Shown: positions 8,502 to 16,975, counted from the first letter of the stretch. The stretch: DNA of 36,852 nt from MHLP01 sp043736515 (GCA_043736515.1 JAYTCK010000005.1:1-36852); one strand, 5' to 3'. Notes: a model not told the origin generated them from the sequence alone. Numbers and translations are program-made.

Positions 8502-10349
8502 ATGGAGTCTTCGAAAGGCAGATTTATTACTGGAGGGAAAGTGAGTATCCTCACTGTTCTTTTGGGCGTACTCATTTTGGCTTTTGGTGTACTTGGCGAG
8601 CTTCCTCACGGCAACGTTGCAAAAGCTAGCACAGCGACAACGTCAGTGACCGTGCTCAACACTCCACCGCAATGGGACACCAATGTGTATGCATACGAAA
8701 CCCCAGCTTCAGCAAGTTCGACACCCACAAATGCAGGCAATGTGTTAACTTGGTACGCTTCTTCGTCTGATTCTTCACTCGATGCCTACTACCTACTCAT
8801 CTGCACTAATTACGCATCTCCCACGCCCAATGCAGGAGCAGCACCCACCTGTAGTGGTGGCAATGCCAATCGCATTGCTGTCTCAGGGGCTACGGCAAGT
8901 GGTCTTCCTGCAACTGCCCCCACAACCACAGTGCCTTCGATGCCAGAAATAAACTATTGGTATGCATATATTTGTGATGGGCCCGCAACAAATCCGTCTT
9001 GTAATGCAACTGCATGGAACGGCAGCACCACACCTGCTCTTGATGGAGTCCCGTCCCACTCCCCGTTTATTGTAAATCATCGTCCAACATTCACTGCATT
9101 CTTTAACTATGCGGGGGTAAATCCTGGAGCAACATCGACATGGTATTCTACATCGACCGATCCGGACACACTGGGAGGGTTCGCGACAGACACCGTGAGA
9201 CTTCTTGTGTGTCGTGCGGCTGACTTCAACGGAACTACTTGCGGTCCTGGTGGTTCCTGGGCGACCTCTTCTTATGTCACCACTGATGCATCGTCCAGCT
9301 ATGCCGTCGCAACACCTTACCCCAAGGGATATTTTGGCGGATATGGCTACGTGTCCGACGTGCGTGGCTTCGTGGCATCCGGTGGAGCTCAGGGCACAAA
9401 CGCGTCGCTTGTTGTTAATAATGTTACCCCGTCAATTGCCGCAGCGAGTATCAGCTTGTTCAGCTCAACGGGCACGAGTCCTCTTGTTTTAACAGGTATG
9501 GCGACGCAAACGCTCGGTTTTACTGTCCAATACACTGTCACCGATCAAAATAGCTGCCAGACAGCCTCAAATACGGCCGAGATTATTGGTGGCCACATAA
9601 ACGTCTATCGCTCGGGTTATGGTTCAACTTCATGCAATGTAGTGGGTAATTATAATCCCAACTATTGCTACAACGATGATGTCCCTCAGTCAGTGTGGAA
9701 CGTAAGCTGTGTCGGTGGATCCTGTGCTGGTTCCAGCAGTGCAAATGTAATATGGACGTGCACATTCCCACTATGGCACCTTGCAGACGCCACTGACCCA
9801 GGATCAGTTCATGCCGCACAAAATTGGCTCGCGGTTGCATCATCGAGTGATACAAGCGGCGCCACATCGACAAATGTTGAGGCATCAACGGGAACAGAGC
9901 TCTGGCAATTTCTTGCATATGATGTCTCGACTACCAGTATTGCATACGGTGGATTACAACCCGGACAAGATACAGTGACAGTCGGACCAACAGCCTTTAC
10001 AAGGGTGGGTCTCCAGGCCCTGGGCAACGTTGGTCTAGACGAGTCACTTTACGGAGACGATATGTGTCCCGGATACCCAACACCATGTTCAGGAAATGCG
10101 ACATCAACCATACCAGTCGCAAGCCAGAGATACGCATCTTCGTCTGTACTTTATTCTTTTGCCACCTCGTCACTTTCTGCCGTTTCAACCAACTTCCTTC
10201 TTCGTGTAAACAAATCGACATCAACCTCAACTCCGCAATCGAAGGATACTTACTGGGGTATCGCTGTACCTGCGGCCATTACACTTTCGGGTGACTATCT
10301 TGGACGCAATACCATCATCGGTATCACCTCCCCATCCTCTAGTTGGTAG
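8502..10349 (+). CDS. Secreted Ser/Thr-rich surface protein with Ig-like repeats and shared C-terminal module
   Basis: This 615-residue protein starts with a hydrophobic signal/anchor (about residues 13-36, SILTVLLGVLILAFGVLGEL). Two similar Cys-containing beta modules follow, one from about VTVLNTPPQWDTNV and one from about FIVNHRPTFTAFFNY. Both contain a YLLIC/RLLVC strand. The last 260 or so residues form the same C-terminal module as in the first gene: HLADATDPGSVHAAQNW matches FADPTDVGSTYAAENW, and KDTYWGIAVP matches KDIYWGINIP, with several Cys in similar places. No enzyme motif is visible. It is probably a surface structural or adhesion protein, with Cys pairs stabilising it outside the cell. 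Structured element E2b follows the stop. Confidence 0.8.
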   Translation: MESSKGRFITGGKVSILTVLLGVLILAFGVLGELPHGNVAKASTATTSVTVLNTPPQWDTNVYAYETPASASSTPTNAGNVLTWYASSSDSSLDAYYLLICTNYASPTPNAGAAPTCSGGNANRIAVSGATASGLPATAPTTTVPSMPEINYWYAYICDGPATNPSCNATAWNGSTTPALDGVPSHSPFIVNHRPTFTAFFNYAGVNPGATSTWYSTSTDPDTLGGFATDTVRLLVCRAADFNGTTCGPGGSWATSSYVTTDASSSYAVATPYPKGYFGGYGYVSDVRGFVASGGAQGTNASLVVNNVTPSIAAASISLFSSTGTSPLVLTGMATQTLGFTVQYTVTDQNSCQTASNTAEIIGGHINVYRSGYGSTSCNVVGNYNPNYCYNDDVPQSVWNVSCVGGSCAGSSSANVIWTCTFPLWHLADATDPGSVHAAQNWLAVASSSDTSGATSTNVEASTGTELWQFLAYDVSTTSIAYGGLQPGQDTVTVGPTAFTRVGLQALGNVGLDESLYGDDMCPGYPTPCSGNATSTIPVASQRYASSSVLYSFATSSLSAVSTNFLLRVNKSTSTSTPQSKDTYWGIAVPAAITLSGDYLGRNTIIGITSPSSSW

Positions 10350-10560
10350 TAACGAGGTCCTGACCGAGTTTCATTTCGGGCGCCCTTTGAACTTGTCGGT
10401 GTGCCACGAGAGTACTTCCATTTTTCTAAGCGGAGTACCGCTAAGAAAAATTTGGTCGCTCACCCCCTGGGGTAGGAGCAGTCTGGAGCCCCAGGGGCAC
10501 TGCGACTCCTCCGCATTCAAATTGCATCCCGAAATGAAGCTCGCTATCGTGGTATAAAAT
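10350..10560 (+). repeat. Structured post-stop element E2, copy b
   Basis: The outer helix pairs GAGTTTCATTTCGGG (10366-10380) with CCCGAAATGAAGCTC (10528-10542). The single imperfect pair is T-G, a wobble in plus-strand RNA. Inside are an AGCGG/CCGCT hairpin extended by TTTTTCT/AGAAAAA (about 10420-10450) and a CCCCTGGGG/CCCCAGGGG helix (about 10464-10498). It shares the closing-stem position, CCGCAT, AATTGCATCCC and a terminal GGAC with E2a, while the stem sequence differs. Confidence 0.6.
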
Positions 10561-10661
10561 GCAGGACTGCGTATTGCGACCTTTTAGTCGTCCCGACCTG
10601 AATCTTATTACGGTTAATTGATGAGATTACTCCATAAAAATTTATACTTTTTTACAATACT
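10561..10661. other. AT-rich intergenic stretch, nothing recognised
   Basis: About 100 nt between elements E2b and E1d carries no open frame of coding character, no terminator and no clear promoter. It is AT-rich from about 10605. Confidence 0.5.
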
Positions 10662-10838
10662 CCAACGCAATTCTTAGAAGCGAGGCCAGAATCTTTTCGG
10701 AGACTCCACAGGCGCGGAGCTCGGTCCTGTCATAGTGCATTTTTACTTGACAGGTCCGCGCCGAGGACGGTTTCGCCATCCGCAGGAGAGGGCGAATGTG
10801 TCCCCGAAAAGGATGTAGTTGGCTGAGCGGGTTTTGTC
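10662..10838 (-). repeat. Structured element E1, copy d (minus orientation)
   Basis: Read on the minus strand it has the E1 order. The closing helix pairs 10800-10811 with 10693-10704, leaving one G-U pair in minus-strand RNA. Next come a TTCGCC/GGCGAA hairpin whose loop includes TCCTGCGGA, then GGCGCGG/CCGCGCC with an inner CCTGTCA/TGACAGG, and finally the conserved tail GCTTCTAAGA...GCGTTGG. It lies upstream of the DUF916-like gene, opposite to that gene's direction. Confidence 0.65.
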
Positions 10839-10882
10839 CACATTTTCTCCACTATTGCAAATCCCCGACATTTGCCACGTGG

Positions 10883-10888
10883 TACAAT
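10883..10888 (+). promoter_or_regulatory. -10 box of the DUF916-like gene
   Basis: TACAAT at 10883-10888 overlaps an in-frame ATG at 10887. It therefore favours the ATG at 10908, 19 nt after the box, as the start codon. Confidence 0.5.
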
Positions 10889-10907
10889 GAATGGGCTCCA
10901 TTTATAC

Positions 10908-11948
10908 ATGAAACGGGGGATATTTTTTGTCATATTAACGTTCACCTTATGGGTGAGCTCCGCGAACATTGCGCTCGCAGGTTTTGGTATTACTCCTCCA
11001 TATGTACGCAATGACACGCTTCGTCCGGGAAGCGAATACACACAGGAAATTATTATCGTTCGCAGTGACCCACTCGAAGATCTTGATGCAGAACTTACGA
11101 TGAATCTACCGGGAATAGAATCTTGGTTTTCCACCGACAAAGGTACTAAATTTATCCTCCCCAAAGGTGAGTCACAAGTAAAACTCCAGGTAACCGTGCG
11201 TGTGCCCGATGACACGAAGCTTGGTGAGTATAATGGAAACATTCGAATTCGCACTGTTTCGAAGCAGACACAAACTACCGGAGTGTCCCTTGCCCTTGGC
11301 GCACAGATCGATGTTCACCTTAAAGTAGTAAACGAAGTTTTTAGTTTTGATGTGCGTCGTGTTGAACTCCCCGAGGCGGAATCAGGACAAAAAAAATGGT
11401 GGTTGGATTTTCCCGGTAAGATCACCTTCGGAATCTATATTGCAAATACTGGTAATGTCCCCGCTGCGCCACCCAAGGTAACTTTTGAGATTTATGATGT
11501 ATCGGGAGTGCAACTTCTTGAGTCGACTGCGAACACAAATAAAATCACAACCATCCTGCCGTTTGATACCAAAAAAGTTATCGCATACTTGCCTACATGG
11601 CTCCCCCCCGGGTCGTATCGCATCAAATATGATATACACAAAAATGCGACCGAATCCGCACAAAAAGGCGAGCTAGCACTCTCTATTCTTCCGCGCGGTA
11701 CGATCCCGGGTTATGTGACGTACGGTTTTGAGGGCCTGAAACTAGGCGACCAACTCTCAATAGTCATCCCTGTCGCCGTACTTTTACTTGTTGTAATCAC
11801 ACTGAGTATCTCTCGGAAGCGTAGACGCCCGAGACGTCGTTCACGTCATGAATATGACGACGAACCACGTGATGAGCCGCCTCGCGTGCGCCCCCGTGTC
11901 CGTGCGTCGGGCAGTGGAGGCGTTGTAGATCTCTCACGCAGACGATAA
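10908..11948 (+). CDS. Membrane-anchored DUF916/WxL-like extracellular protein
   Basis: This 346-residue protein has a clear signal peptide (MKRGIFFVILTF to NIALAG). An immunoglobulin-like region typical of DUF916-type or pilus-chaperone-like domains follows: GITPPYVRNDTLRPGSEYTQ, then a second beta domain from about residue 145 (GIYIANTGNVPAAPPKVTFEIYD). A membrane helix (about 287-306, LSIVIPVAVLLLVVITLSIS) is followed by an Arg-rich cytoplasmic tail ending SRRR. In Firmicutes, DUF916 proteins accompany WxL surface proteins; here it precedes the dockerin/cohesin genes, suggesting a part of the same surface assembly. That link is inference. A longer frame from TTG 10872 was rejected because it starts upstream of the -10 box. 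Confidence 0.8.
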   Translation: MKRGIFFVILTFTLWVSSANIALAGFGITPPYVRNDTLRPGSEYTQEIIIVRSDPLEDLDAELTMNLPGIESWFSTDKGTKFILPKGESQVKLQVTVRVPDDTKLGEYNGNIRIRTVSKQTQTTGVSLALGAQIDVHLKVVNEVFSFDVRRVELPEAESGQKKWWLDFPGKITFGIYIANTGNVPAAPPKVTFEIYDVSGVQLLESTANTNKITTILPFDTKKVIAYLPTWLPPGSYRIKYDIHKNATESAQKGELALSILPRGTIPGYVTYGFEGLKLGDQLSIVIPVAVLLLVVITLSISRKRRRPRRRSRHEYDDEPRDEPPRVRPRVRASGSGGVVDLSRRR

Positions 11949-12019
11949 TTTACAGCACTCCTCGGCGGCGAATAGCAGCAATTAAGTGCAATCATATTTG
12001 CAATAGATTCGTTATTACC

Positions 12020-13189
12020 ATGTATCGTTTTTATACCCCAAAATCTTTAGTCGCAATAATCATTTCTTCAGTTTTATGCTTCCTGTTTTCTGCGACTTCG
12101 GCTCAAGCAATAATCGCAACCACAACAATTTCGATTTCAATTTGCTACAACGGTGTTATTGATGCAACTGAAGTCTGCGATGATGGGCTCTTTAATGATG
12201 GCGCTTATGGTTCAACGACAGCAGCACGTCGCTGTAATTCCACATGTTCAGGATTTGGCCCATATTGTGGAGACGCTGTGCTTCAAGCCCTCTATAGTGA
12301 GCAGTGCGACGATGGTAATGCCGCAAACGGAGACCTTTGTACTAATCAATGTGTACAAGAATCGCCCCCAGTTTCGACGACCACACCTCCACAGCCCGCC
12401 CCGCCTCCTCCACCACCTCCCGGAGGCGGAGGAGGAGGAGGTGGTGTCATAGACGGCACCGTCCCTGTTCGTGCTTTGACCCGTGTTGTTTTAGAAGGAA
12501 AGGCATACCCTAATACATCGATTAACGTCCTTAAAGACGGACAACTTGTAGGGGTTGTTACATCCGACAGTTCAGCTAATTTTAGCTATGAAGTGAGCAA
12601 TGCAACTGCAGGGCCAACAACATTCGGCTTTTGGGCTATTGATGGCCGGGGTATCCGCTCGATTACATTTACGACCACATTTCAAGTGACTCAAAATGCC
12701 GTGACGACAGTGTCGAACGTATTCCTCCCGCCCACTATCGATCTGAGTGCGAAAAAAATATCCTTGGGGACTCCAGTTGAAGCCTTCGGCGCAACGGCCC
12801 CTCTTGCAAAAGTTTCTTTATTCATAGACAGAGAAAAAACCGCGCGCATAAGTGCCACCTCGACGGGTGCGGGGCTCTGGAGCGCTTCGGTGCCTACCGA
12901 GCTTTTGGCTGATGAGGCGTTTCATGCAGTGAAAGCAATATTTGAACAGTTCGCAGCTGGGGGTGCTACAAAAAGTGGATTCAGCCAAGCGGTAAATTTT
13001 TATATTGGTTCTCGTGACGCAAATCTTCCTAAGAACGGCGATCTTAATGGTGATGGCAAGGTAAATCTCGTTGATTTTTCTATCCTCCTTTTTAATTGGA
13101 ATACCAGTAATGATGTTGCTGATTTAAACTCTGACGGAAAGGTGGGGCTTACGGACTTTTCTATCCAGCTCTTTAATTGGACGGGGTAG
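12020..13189 (+). CDS. Secreted dockerin protein with Cys-rich repeat and two Ig-like domains
   Basis: This 389-residue protein has a signal peptide (hydrophobic to about residue 31, ATSAQA). Two Myxococcus-type Cys-rich (DUF4215-like) repeats follow (YNGVIDATEVCDDGLFNDGA and CGDAVLQALYSEQCDDGNAA), then a Pro-rich/poly-Gly hinge and two Ig-like beta domains (about 150-230 and 235-330). At the C-terminus is a dockerin with two calcium-loop repeats, DLNGDGKVNLVDFSILLFNW and DLNSDGKVGLTDFSIQLFNW. Dockerins bind cohesins with calcium, so the partners are probably the cohesin-like proteins downstream. No hydrolase domain is attached, unlike cellulosomal dockerin proteins. The poly-Gly codons are GC-rich and repetitive. 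The stop codon lies in a long hairpin at 13182-13245. Confidence 0.88.
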   Translation: MYRFYTPKSLVAIIISSVLCFLFSATSAQAIIATTTISISICYNGVIDATEVCDDGLFNDGAYGSTTAARRCNSTCSGFGPYCGDAVLQALYSEQCDDGNAANGDLCTNQCVQESPPVSTTTPPQPAPPPPPPPGGGGGGGGVIDGTVPVRALTRVVLEGKAYPNTSINVLKDGQLVGVVTSDSSANFSYEVSNATAGPTTFGFWAIDGRGIRSITFTTTFQVTQNAVTTVSNVFLPPTIDLSAKKISLGTPVEAFGATAPLAKVSLFIDREKTARISATSTGAGLWSASVPTELLADEAFHAVKAIFEQFAAGGATKSGFSQAVNFYIGSRDANLPKNGDLNGDGKVNLVDFSILLFNWNTSNDVADLNSDGKVGLTDFSIQLFNWTG

Positions 13190-13245
13190 TAGAATTTGGC
13201 AAGGCGCGAAGCGCGGCAAAGCCATTGCCAGATTTCACTACCCCG
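13182..13245 (+). repeat. Long hairpin enclosing the stop codon
   Basis: Bases 13182-13202, containing the TAG stop codon, pair with 13225-13245. There is one mismatch and there are two G-U type pairs, which are only allowed in plus-strand RNA. The apex carries GCGC/GCGC around GAA. No T-run follows. Confidence 0.65.
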
Positions 13246-13287
13246 TGGACAGTGCAATGGGGAGTATGGAGGAGGGAATATATCCAG

Positions 13288-13293
13288 TATAAT
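13288..13293 (+). promoter_or_regulatory. -10 box of the first cohesin gene
   Basis: TATAAT at 13288-13293 is 12 nt upstream of the ATG at 13306. Confidence 0.5.
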
Positions 13294-13305
13294 AAAAATA
13301 TAGGC

Positions 13306-14391
13306 ATGCTTACATTTTTTCGAGAAAAAATAATCAATTCTTCGGCAACTTCAAAAACAACTAATCGTGTAGTTTTCTCATTGCTATTTTTTCTAATCCC
13401 CAGTCCCTTGTTTGCTGCTACGCTTTCCATTGACCCTGATATCAAAACCGTTGGGCCAGGAGATACGTTTGTCCTCACCATTCGACTTGATACCGCTCCA
13501 GACGAATGTGTAAATGCAGTCACGGCAGAGATACTTTATCCAAAAGATTGGATGAATGCTTCGGCTGTTTCAAAAGGAGAGTCGCTCATGAGTCTGTGGA
13601 TAGAGGAGCCTTCTGTAGACAGGGAAGCGGGGCGTGTGTTTATGAGCGGGGGGATTCCAGCCGGATATTGTGGACGAGTTCAGGGTGACCCGGGAAAGAC
13701 AAATGTTATAGCTAAGATTATTTTTAGTATACCGGGCAACATGATTGGCGGCAAAGTAGCCACAGGACCAATTACGCTACCTATAACATTCGGCCCCAAC
13801 ACTGCCGCGCTCCTTAATGACGGCTTTGGCTCACCAGCCCCACTCACACTCCAAAACGGGACATACATCCGCGAGCTCAATTCACAAGGACTCAAAAACG
13901 AATGGCTGGACATTGTCCATACTGACAACATCCAGCCGGATCTTTTTACTATTTCCGTAGAACAGCATGCATCCGCTTTTGAAGGGAAGCACTTTATTGT
14001 TTTCTCAGCCACGGATAAACAGAGCGGTATCCATCACTATGAAATAATGGAAGATGACCCCGAAAATCTCGGCTTTATCTATGGAAGAAAAACAAAATCA
14101 TCATTTATCACCGGAGTGAGCCCTTATGTACTTACTGATCAGCTTTTGAAAAGCAGAATTACCGTGCGCGCCTTTGATCATGCGGGCAATTCACAAGAAG
14201 CGGTACTCGCGCCCAAAAATGGTGCTGCGAGTGGAAACACTGCAAATAAAAAAGAGGGGAATATTCTCGCATTGTTGTCGCCAATGTGGCTCGGTGTCGG
14301 TGGGGGAATCGTGCTTATCGCACTTGTTTTGGGTGGAGTTTGGTTTGTGCGACGCAAGAAAAATCTAGATAGTAGAAATGTAATAAGATAG
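13306..14391 (+). CDS. Membrane-anchored cohesin-like surface protein
   Basis: This 361-residue protein has a signal peptide with a hydrophobic core near residues 22-38 (VVFSLLFFLIPSPLFA). The cohesin-like domain runs from ATLSIDPDIKTVGPGDTF to about residue 185 and contains LWIEEPSVDREAGRVFMSGG. A closely similar segment, LWSEEPAFSNEAGTLHLSGG, is in the minus-strand protein at 16283. A second beta domain follows (about 200-300, FSATDKQSGIHHYEI, also seen in the next gene as LSATDTLSGVDRYEI). A C-terminal membrane helix (about 330-352, LGVGGGIVLIALVLGGVWFV) and a short basic tail end the protein. It could anchor dockerin-bearing proteins to the cell. A longer frame starting at 13177 overlaps the previous gene and lies upstream of the -10 box, so ATG 13306 is preferred. 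Confidence 0.82.
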   Translation: MLTFFREKIINSSATSKTTNRVVFSLLFFLIPSPLFAATLSIDPDIKTVGPGDTFVLTIRLDTAPDECVNAVTAEILYPKDWMNASAVSKGESLMSLWIEEPSVDREAGRVFMSGGIPAGYCGRVQGDPGKTNVIAKIIFSIPGNMIGGKVATGPITLPITFGPNTAALLNDGFGSPAPLTLQNGTYIRELNSQGLKNEWLDIVHTDNIQPDLFTISVEQHASAFEGKHFIVFSATDKQSGIHHYEIMEDDPENLGFIYGRKTKSSFITGVSPYVLTDQLLKSRITVRAFDHAGNSQEAVLAPKNGAASGNTANKKEGNILALLSPMWLGVGGGIVLIALVLGGVWFVRRKKNLDSRNVIR

Positions 14392-14413
14392 TAATTTCAA
14401 AGGGAATAATTTT

Positions 14414-16162
14414 GTGATAAGTCATAGAGTAACCATGCACAACGCTAATTCTTTTAAATATAGGGCATTCATTCTTTCCTTCATTTCGTATTTCTTGTTT
14501 TCGGCAGTTGCATATGCCGCTGATGCAACGCTCTATCTTTCCCCGCCAGCTGGCACATACACCATCAACGACCACGCCATGATTCGGGTCTTTGTTTCAT
14601 CAGATGGCGCTCCTGTTTATGGAGTAGAAGGGGTGCTGGTGTTCGACCCATTAAAAGTGAATGTGGTTTCAGTTTCACATGAGGCGTCCGTGCTCACTTC
14701 ATGGCCAACCCCACCCGCTTTTGATAATGAAAAAGGAGAAATTTATTTCGGTGGTATATTGTCTACTTCAACCGTACTTGATCGGGGTCACGTTTTCAGC
14801 ATAGTGATAACCCCGCTTCGCGCCGAAGACTTTCGTCTTGCATTTGCGAGTGGGGCAGCAATTTTAGCGGGCGATGGCACAGGAGGAAATATTGTTTCTA
14901 CGTTAAAATCGGGGGATTACATAGGAATTCCACGAGGTGAGTACGTCTCGTCGCCCGCCCTTCTTTCCAGTGTTTTAGCAGAATATGGTGCCTCATCAAC
15001 CCAATCGGAAGTAATCCCCGAAAATAGTGGGGAACCAGGAATCACCACAGAGAACAGTGAAGATGACGGAGAGGTGCTCGGTACAACTACTAAAAAAGAA
15101 ATTATCAGTTCACCATCGCATCCCGATCAAGAGGCATGGTATGCACTTGCAACGAGTACTTTCGTATGGGACATGCCAACAGGCGTAAGACGTGTTCGTC
15201 TTGCACTCAACAATAAACCTGAGGCTTTTGGCACTATCACTTACCCCGCCCCAATGAGTGAGAAGATCTATAGCAATATCACTGAGGGTATTCAGTATTT
15301 TCACCTTACTCGGGAATGGAATGATGGGCACACTGATGGGGCCTCATACCGCATACAAACAGATAGAACTCCACCGGGAAACTTATCCATAACTGAAAAG
15401 ACCCGAGCTGATAGTACCGACCCGCGTGTTATCTTTCTCCTTTCGGCGACGGACACGCTTTCTGGTGTCGATCGCTATGAAATTATAATTGACGACGGGT
15501 TGCCAATTACATGGATCCCAAACGCAACCGGAGAATATTCCGCGACAGCACTCACACCGGGCACTCACGAGATTATGGCCAAAGCAATAGACAAAGCGGG
15601 GAATGCTACCCCTGCTCTTCGATTATCATTTGCCGTTGAGTATCTTCCTACACCCTCGATAACACTGAGTGATAAAAAGTTTATTGAAGGTAAGCATCTG
15701 GAAGGACAAATAGTATCTAGACCAAACGATATTGCCACGCTGTTTATAAAGCGCGGAGATGAAACAGTGGAGGAGGAGATTGCTTTGAACACCGAAGGGA
15801 GCGCAGCATTTACAAGCGCACTCACACTTTCGCCAGGGACGTATGAAGTCTGGGTAACATCACATGATGTTCGAGGGGCAATTTCAAAGGAGAGTGAACG
15901 TCTTACATTCGAAGCCGCGGCCTCGCTCATGGGAATTATCAAAAGGCATCCACTCATTCCGATCGTGAGCGTCGTCTTTATCGCCTTCCTTTTCGCTATG
16001 CGCTTTTTTTGGAAAAAATTACATTCTTCAGATGATGCTGAAGACGACGATAATAATGACACTGCTGATGAAATCCCAAGAGGGCATCACCCCGTTAAAA
16101 ATGTAGAGGGTACAGTAGTGCTTACTGCAGTGAAACACAAGCAGGGCATATCTATTTCATAA
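14414..16162 (+). CDS. Membrane-anchored cohesin-like protein with Ig-like modules
   Basis: The protein has a signal peptide (YRAFILSFISYFLFSAVAYA) and then a cohesin-like domain (ATLYLSPPAGTYTINDHAMI to about residue 175, with VEGVLVFDPLKVNVVSV). An acidic, polar linker (about 195-235), a beta domain with RTPPGNLSI and LSATDTLSGVDRYEI, and a further Ig-like region follow. A membrane helix (about 520-540, IPIVSVVFIAFLFAMRFFW) and a very acidic cytoplasmic tail (DDAEDDDNNDTADE) end the protein. It follows the previous cohesin gene by 22 nt, with AAAGGGA (14399-14405) 8 nt before GTG 14414; ATG 14435 is the alternative start. The two probably form an operon. Role inferred: second cell-bound receptor for dockerin proteins. 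Confidence 0.8.
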   Translation: MISHRVTMHNANSFKYRAFILSFISYFLFSAVAYAADATLYLSPPAGTYTINDHAMIRVFVSSDGAPVYGVEGVLVFDPLKVNVVSVSHEASVLTSWPTPPAFDNEKGEIYFGGILSTSTVLDRGHVFSIVITPLRAEDFRLAFASGAAILAGDGTGGNIVSTLKSGDYIGIPRGEYVSSPALLSSVLAEYGASSTQSEVIPENSGEPGITTENSEDDGEVLGTTTKKEIISSPSHPDQEAWYALATSTFVWDMPTGVRRVRLALNNKPEAFGTITYPAPMSEKIYSNITEGIQYFHLTREWNDGHTDGASYRIQTDRTPPGNLSITEKTRADSTDPRVIFLLSATDTLSGVDRYEIIIDDGLPITWIPNATGEYSATALTPGTHEIMAKAIDKAGNATPALRLSFAVEYLPTPSITLSDKKFIEGKHLEGQIVSRPNDIATLFIKRGDETVEEEIALNTEGSAAFTSALTLSPGTYEVWVTSHDVRGAISKESERLTFEAAASLMGIIKRHPLIPIVSVVFIAFLFAMRFFWKKLHSSDDAEDDDNNDTADEIPRGHHPVKNVEGTVVLTAVKHKQGISIS

Positions 16163-16170
16163 GCACTAAG

Positions 16171-16282
16171 CAGGTTAGCCTGATGTTTATGGAAGCTTGT
16201 ATTGGAGACATCGTGCTCTCCGATGCGCATCATTCTGATGATGCCTTCCAGGATGCTCCTATGAATTGGCATCCGTTTAGAC
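16171..16282 (-). repeat. Structured post-stop element E3, copy b (minus orientation)
   Basis: Read on the minus strand, GTCTAAACGG (16282-16273) follows the TAA of the dockerin/cohesin gene directly. The helices GATGC/GCATC, GCATCAT/ATGATGC and GCATCG/CGATG come next. They have the order and linkers (CCTGGA, GGCATCATCAGAAT) of copy a at 2893-3012. A small CAGG/CCTG hairpin lies at 16171-16182. The element lies between convergent stop codons, so it could also serve the plus-strand gene. Confidence 0.65.
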
Positions 16283-16963
16283 TTATAGAAGGGTGATAAG
16301 CTCCGTGACGTCTGGCCAACTTACTTTTTTGTCCCCGTTAAAGTCATATTTTGCGTCATAGGAACGGAATGTTTTCAGGTAAAGAGAATTCACATCATTT
16401 ATAGAGAGTATGCCATCGCCGTTTACGTCAGGTGAGGGTTTGCCAGCCGAACGAATGTGGAGGGTAAGTGGAGTATTCCCTGAAAGGACGTTGGTACCTT
16501 CCCCGTCTGCTGCCAAGAGCTGACCGTCCTTGATGCTTACAACAGCTTTGCCGACCTCGCGTGCACGAAATGTAATGGTAATCACATTTCCCTGAAGTCC
16601 CTTATCGGTCTCATCGGGGACAACCCCCCCGCTTAAGTGGAGAGTTCCAGCTTCATTTGAAAAAGCCGGCTCTTCCGACCAGAGGTCAATAATTGATGAA
16701 CTCCTCGCAATTGAATCGACTGAAACCAATACAGGAGGAAATACAATTGTGCCCCCGACAGCATTGACGGGAACCCTTGTTGTAACCAAAAGGTGAACAG
16801 GTACGTTTTCCCCCACTATCACAAAGGCACTCTTTTCCGCTTTAAATACAAACATATTCCCCGCTCCTATTACTGATCCCGCATTAATAAGGAACAAAAA
16901 AATAATAGGTGCCCCAATGATAATTTTGTAGTGGTGCTCCCGAAAAAGCTCTCTTATTTTCAT
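16283..16963 (-). CDS. Secreted protein with cohesin-like domain and C-terminal dockerin
   Basis: This 226-residue protein has a signal/anchor (YKIIIGAPIIFLFLINAG) and a single cohesin-like domain (about residues 35-165, with LWSEEPAFSNEAGTLHLSGG). A short linker then leads to a dockerin with two calcium loops, DVNGDGILSINDVNSLYL and DFNGDKKVSWPDVTELITLL. Carrying both binding partners on one small protein would let it act as an adaptor or as a polymerising link between cohesin and dockerin proteins. That role is inference. The start ATG at 16961-16963 lies 6 nt after a minus-strand TACAAT (16970-16975), so a frame extending to 17035 is not used. The gene is convergent with the cohesin genes and divergent from the P-type ATPase gene. 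Confidence 0.83.
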   Translation of the reverse strand: MKIRELFREHHYKIIIGAPIIFLFLINAGSVIGAGNMFVFKAEKSAFVIVGENVPVHLLVTTRVPVNAVGGTIVFPPVLVSVDSIARSSSIIDLWSEEPAFSNEAGTLHLSGGVVPDETDKGLQGNVITITFRAREVGKAVVSIKDGQLLAADGEGTNVLSGNTPLTLHIRSAGKPSPDVNGDGILSINDVNSLYLKTFRSYDAKYDFNGDKKVSWPDVTELITLL

Positions 16964-16969
16964 GATTTC

Positions 16970-16975
16970 ATTGTA
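16970..16975 (-). promoter_or_regulatory. -10 box giving a leaderless cohesin/dockerin mRNA
   Basis: TACAAT on the minus strand ends 6 nt before the ATG at 16963. Confidence 0.55.

Noticed and set aside
10730..11254. 174-codon minus-strand open frame
   Set aside because: It lies antisense to the signal peptide and Ig-like region of the DUF916-like gene and inside element E1d.
12380..12450. Possible frameshift at the Pro/Gly repeat of the dockerin protein
   Set aside because: The frame stays open with signal peptide, Cys repeats and dockerin all in one frame; the repeat encodes a hinge.
13177..13305. N-terminal extension of the first cohesin-like protein
   Set aside because: It overlaps the previous gene's end and the stop-codon hairpin, and lies upstream of TATAAT at 13288.
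15565..16062. 165-codon minus-strand open frame
   Set aside because: Antisense shadow of the cohesin-like gene; Ser-rich composition is typical of reverse frames here.
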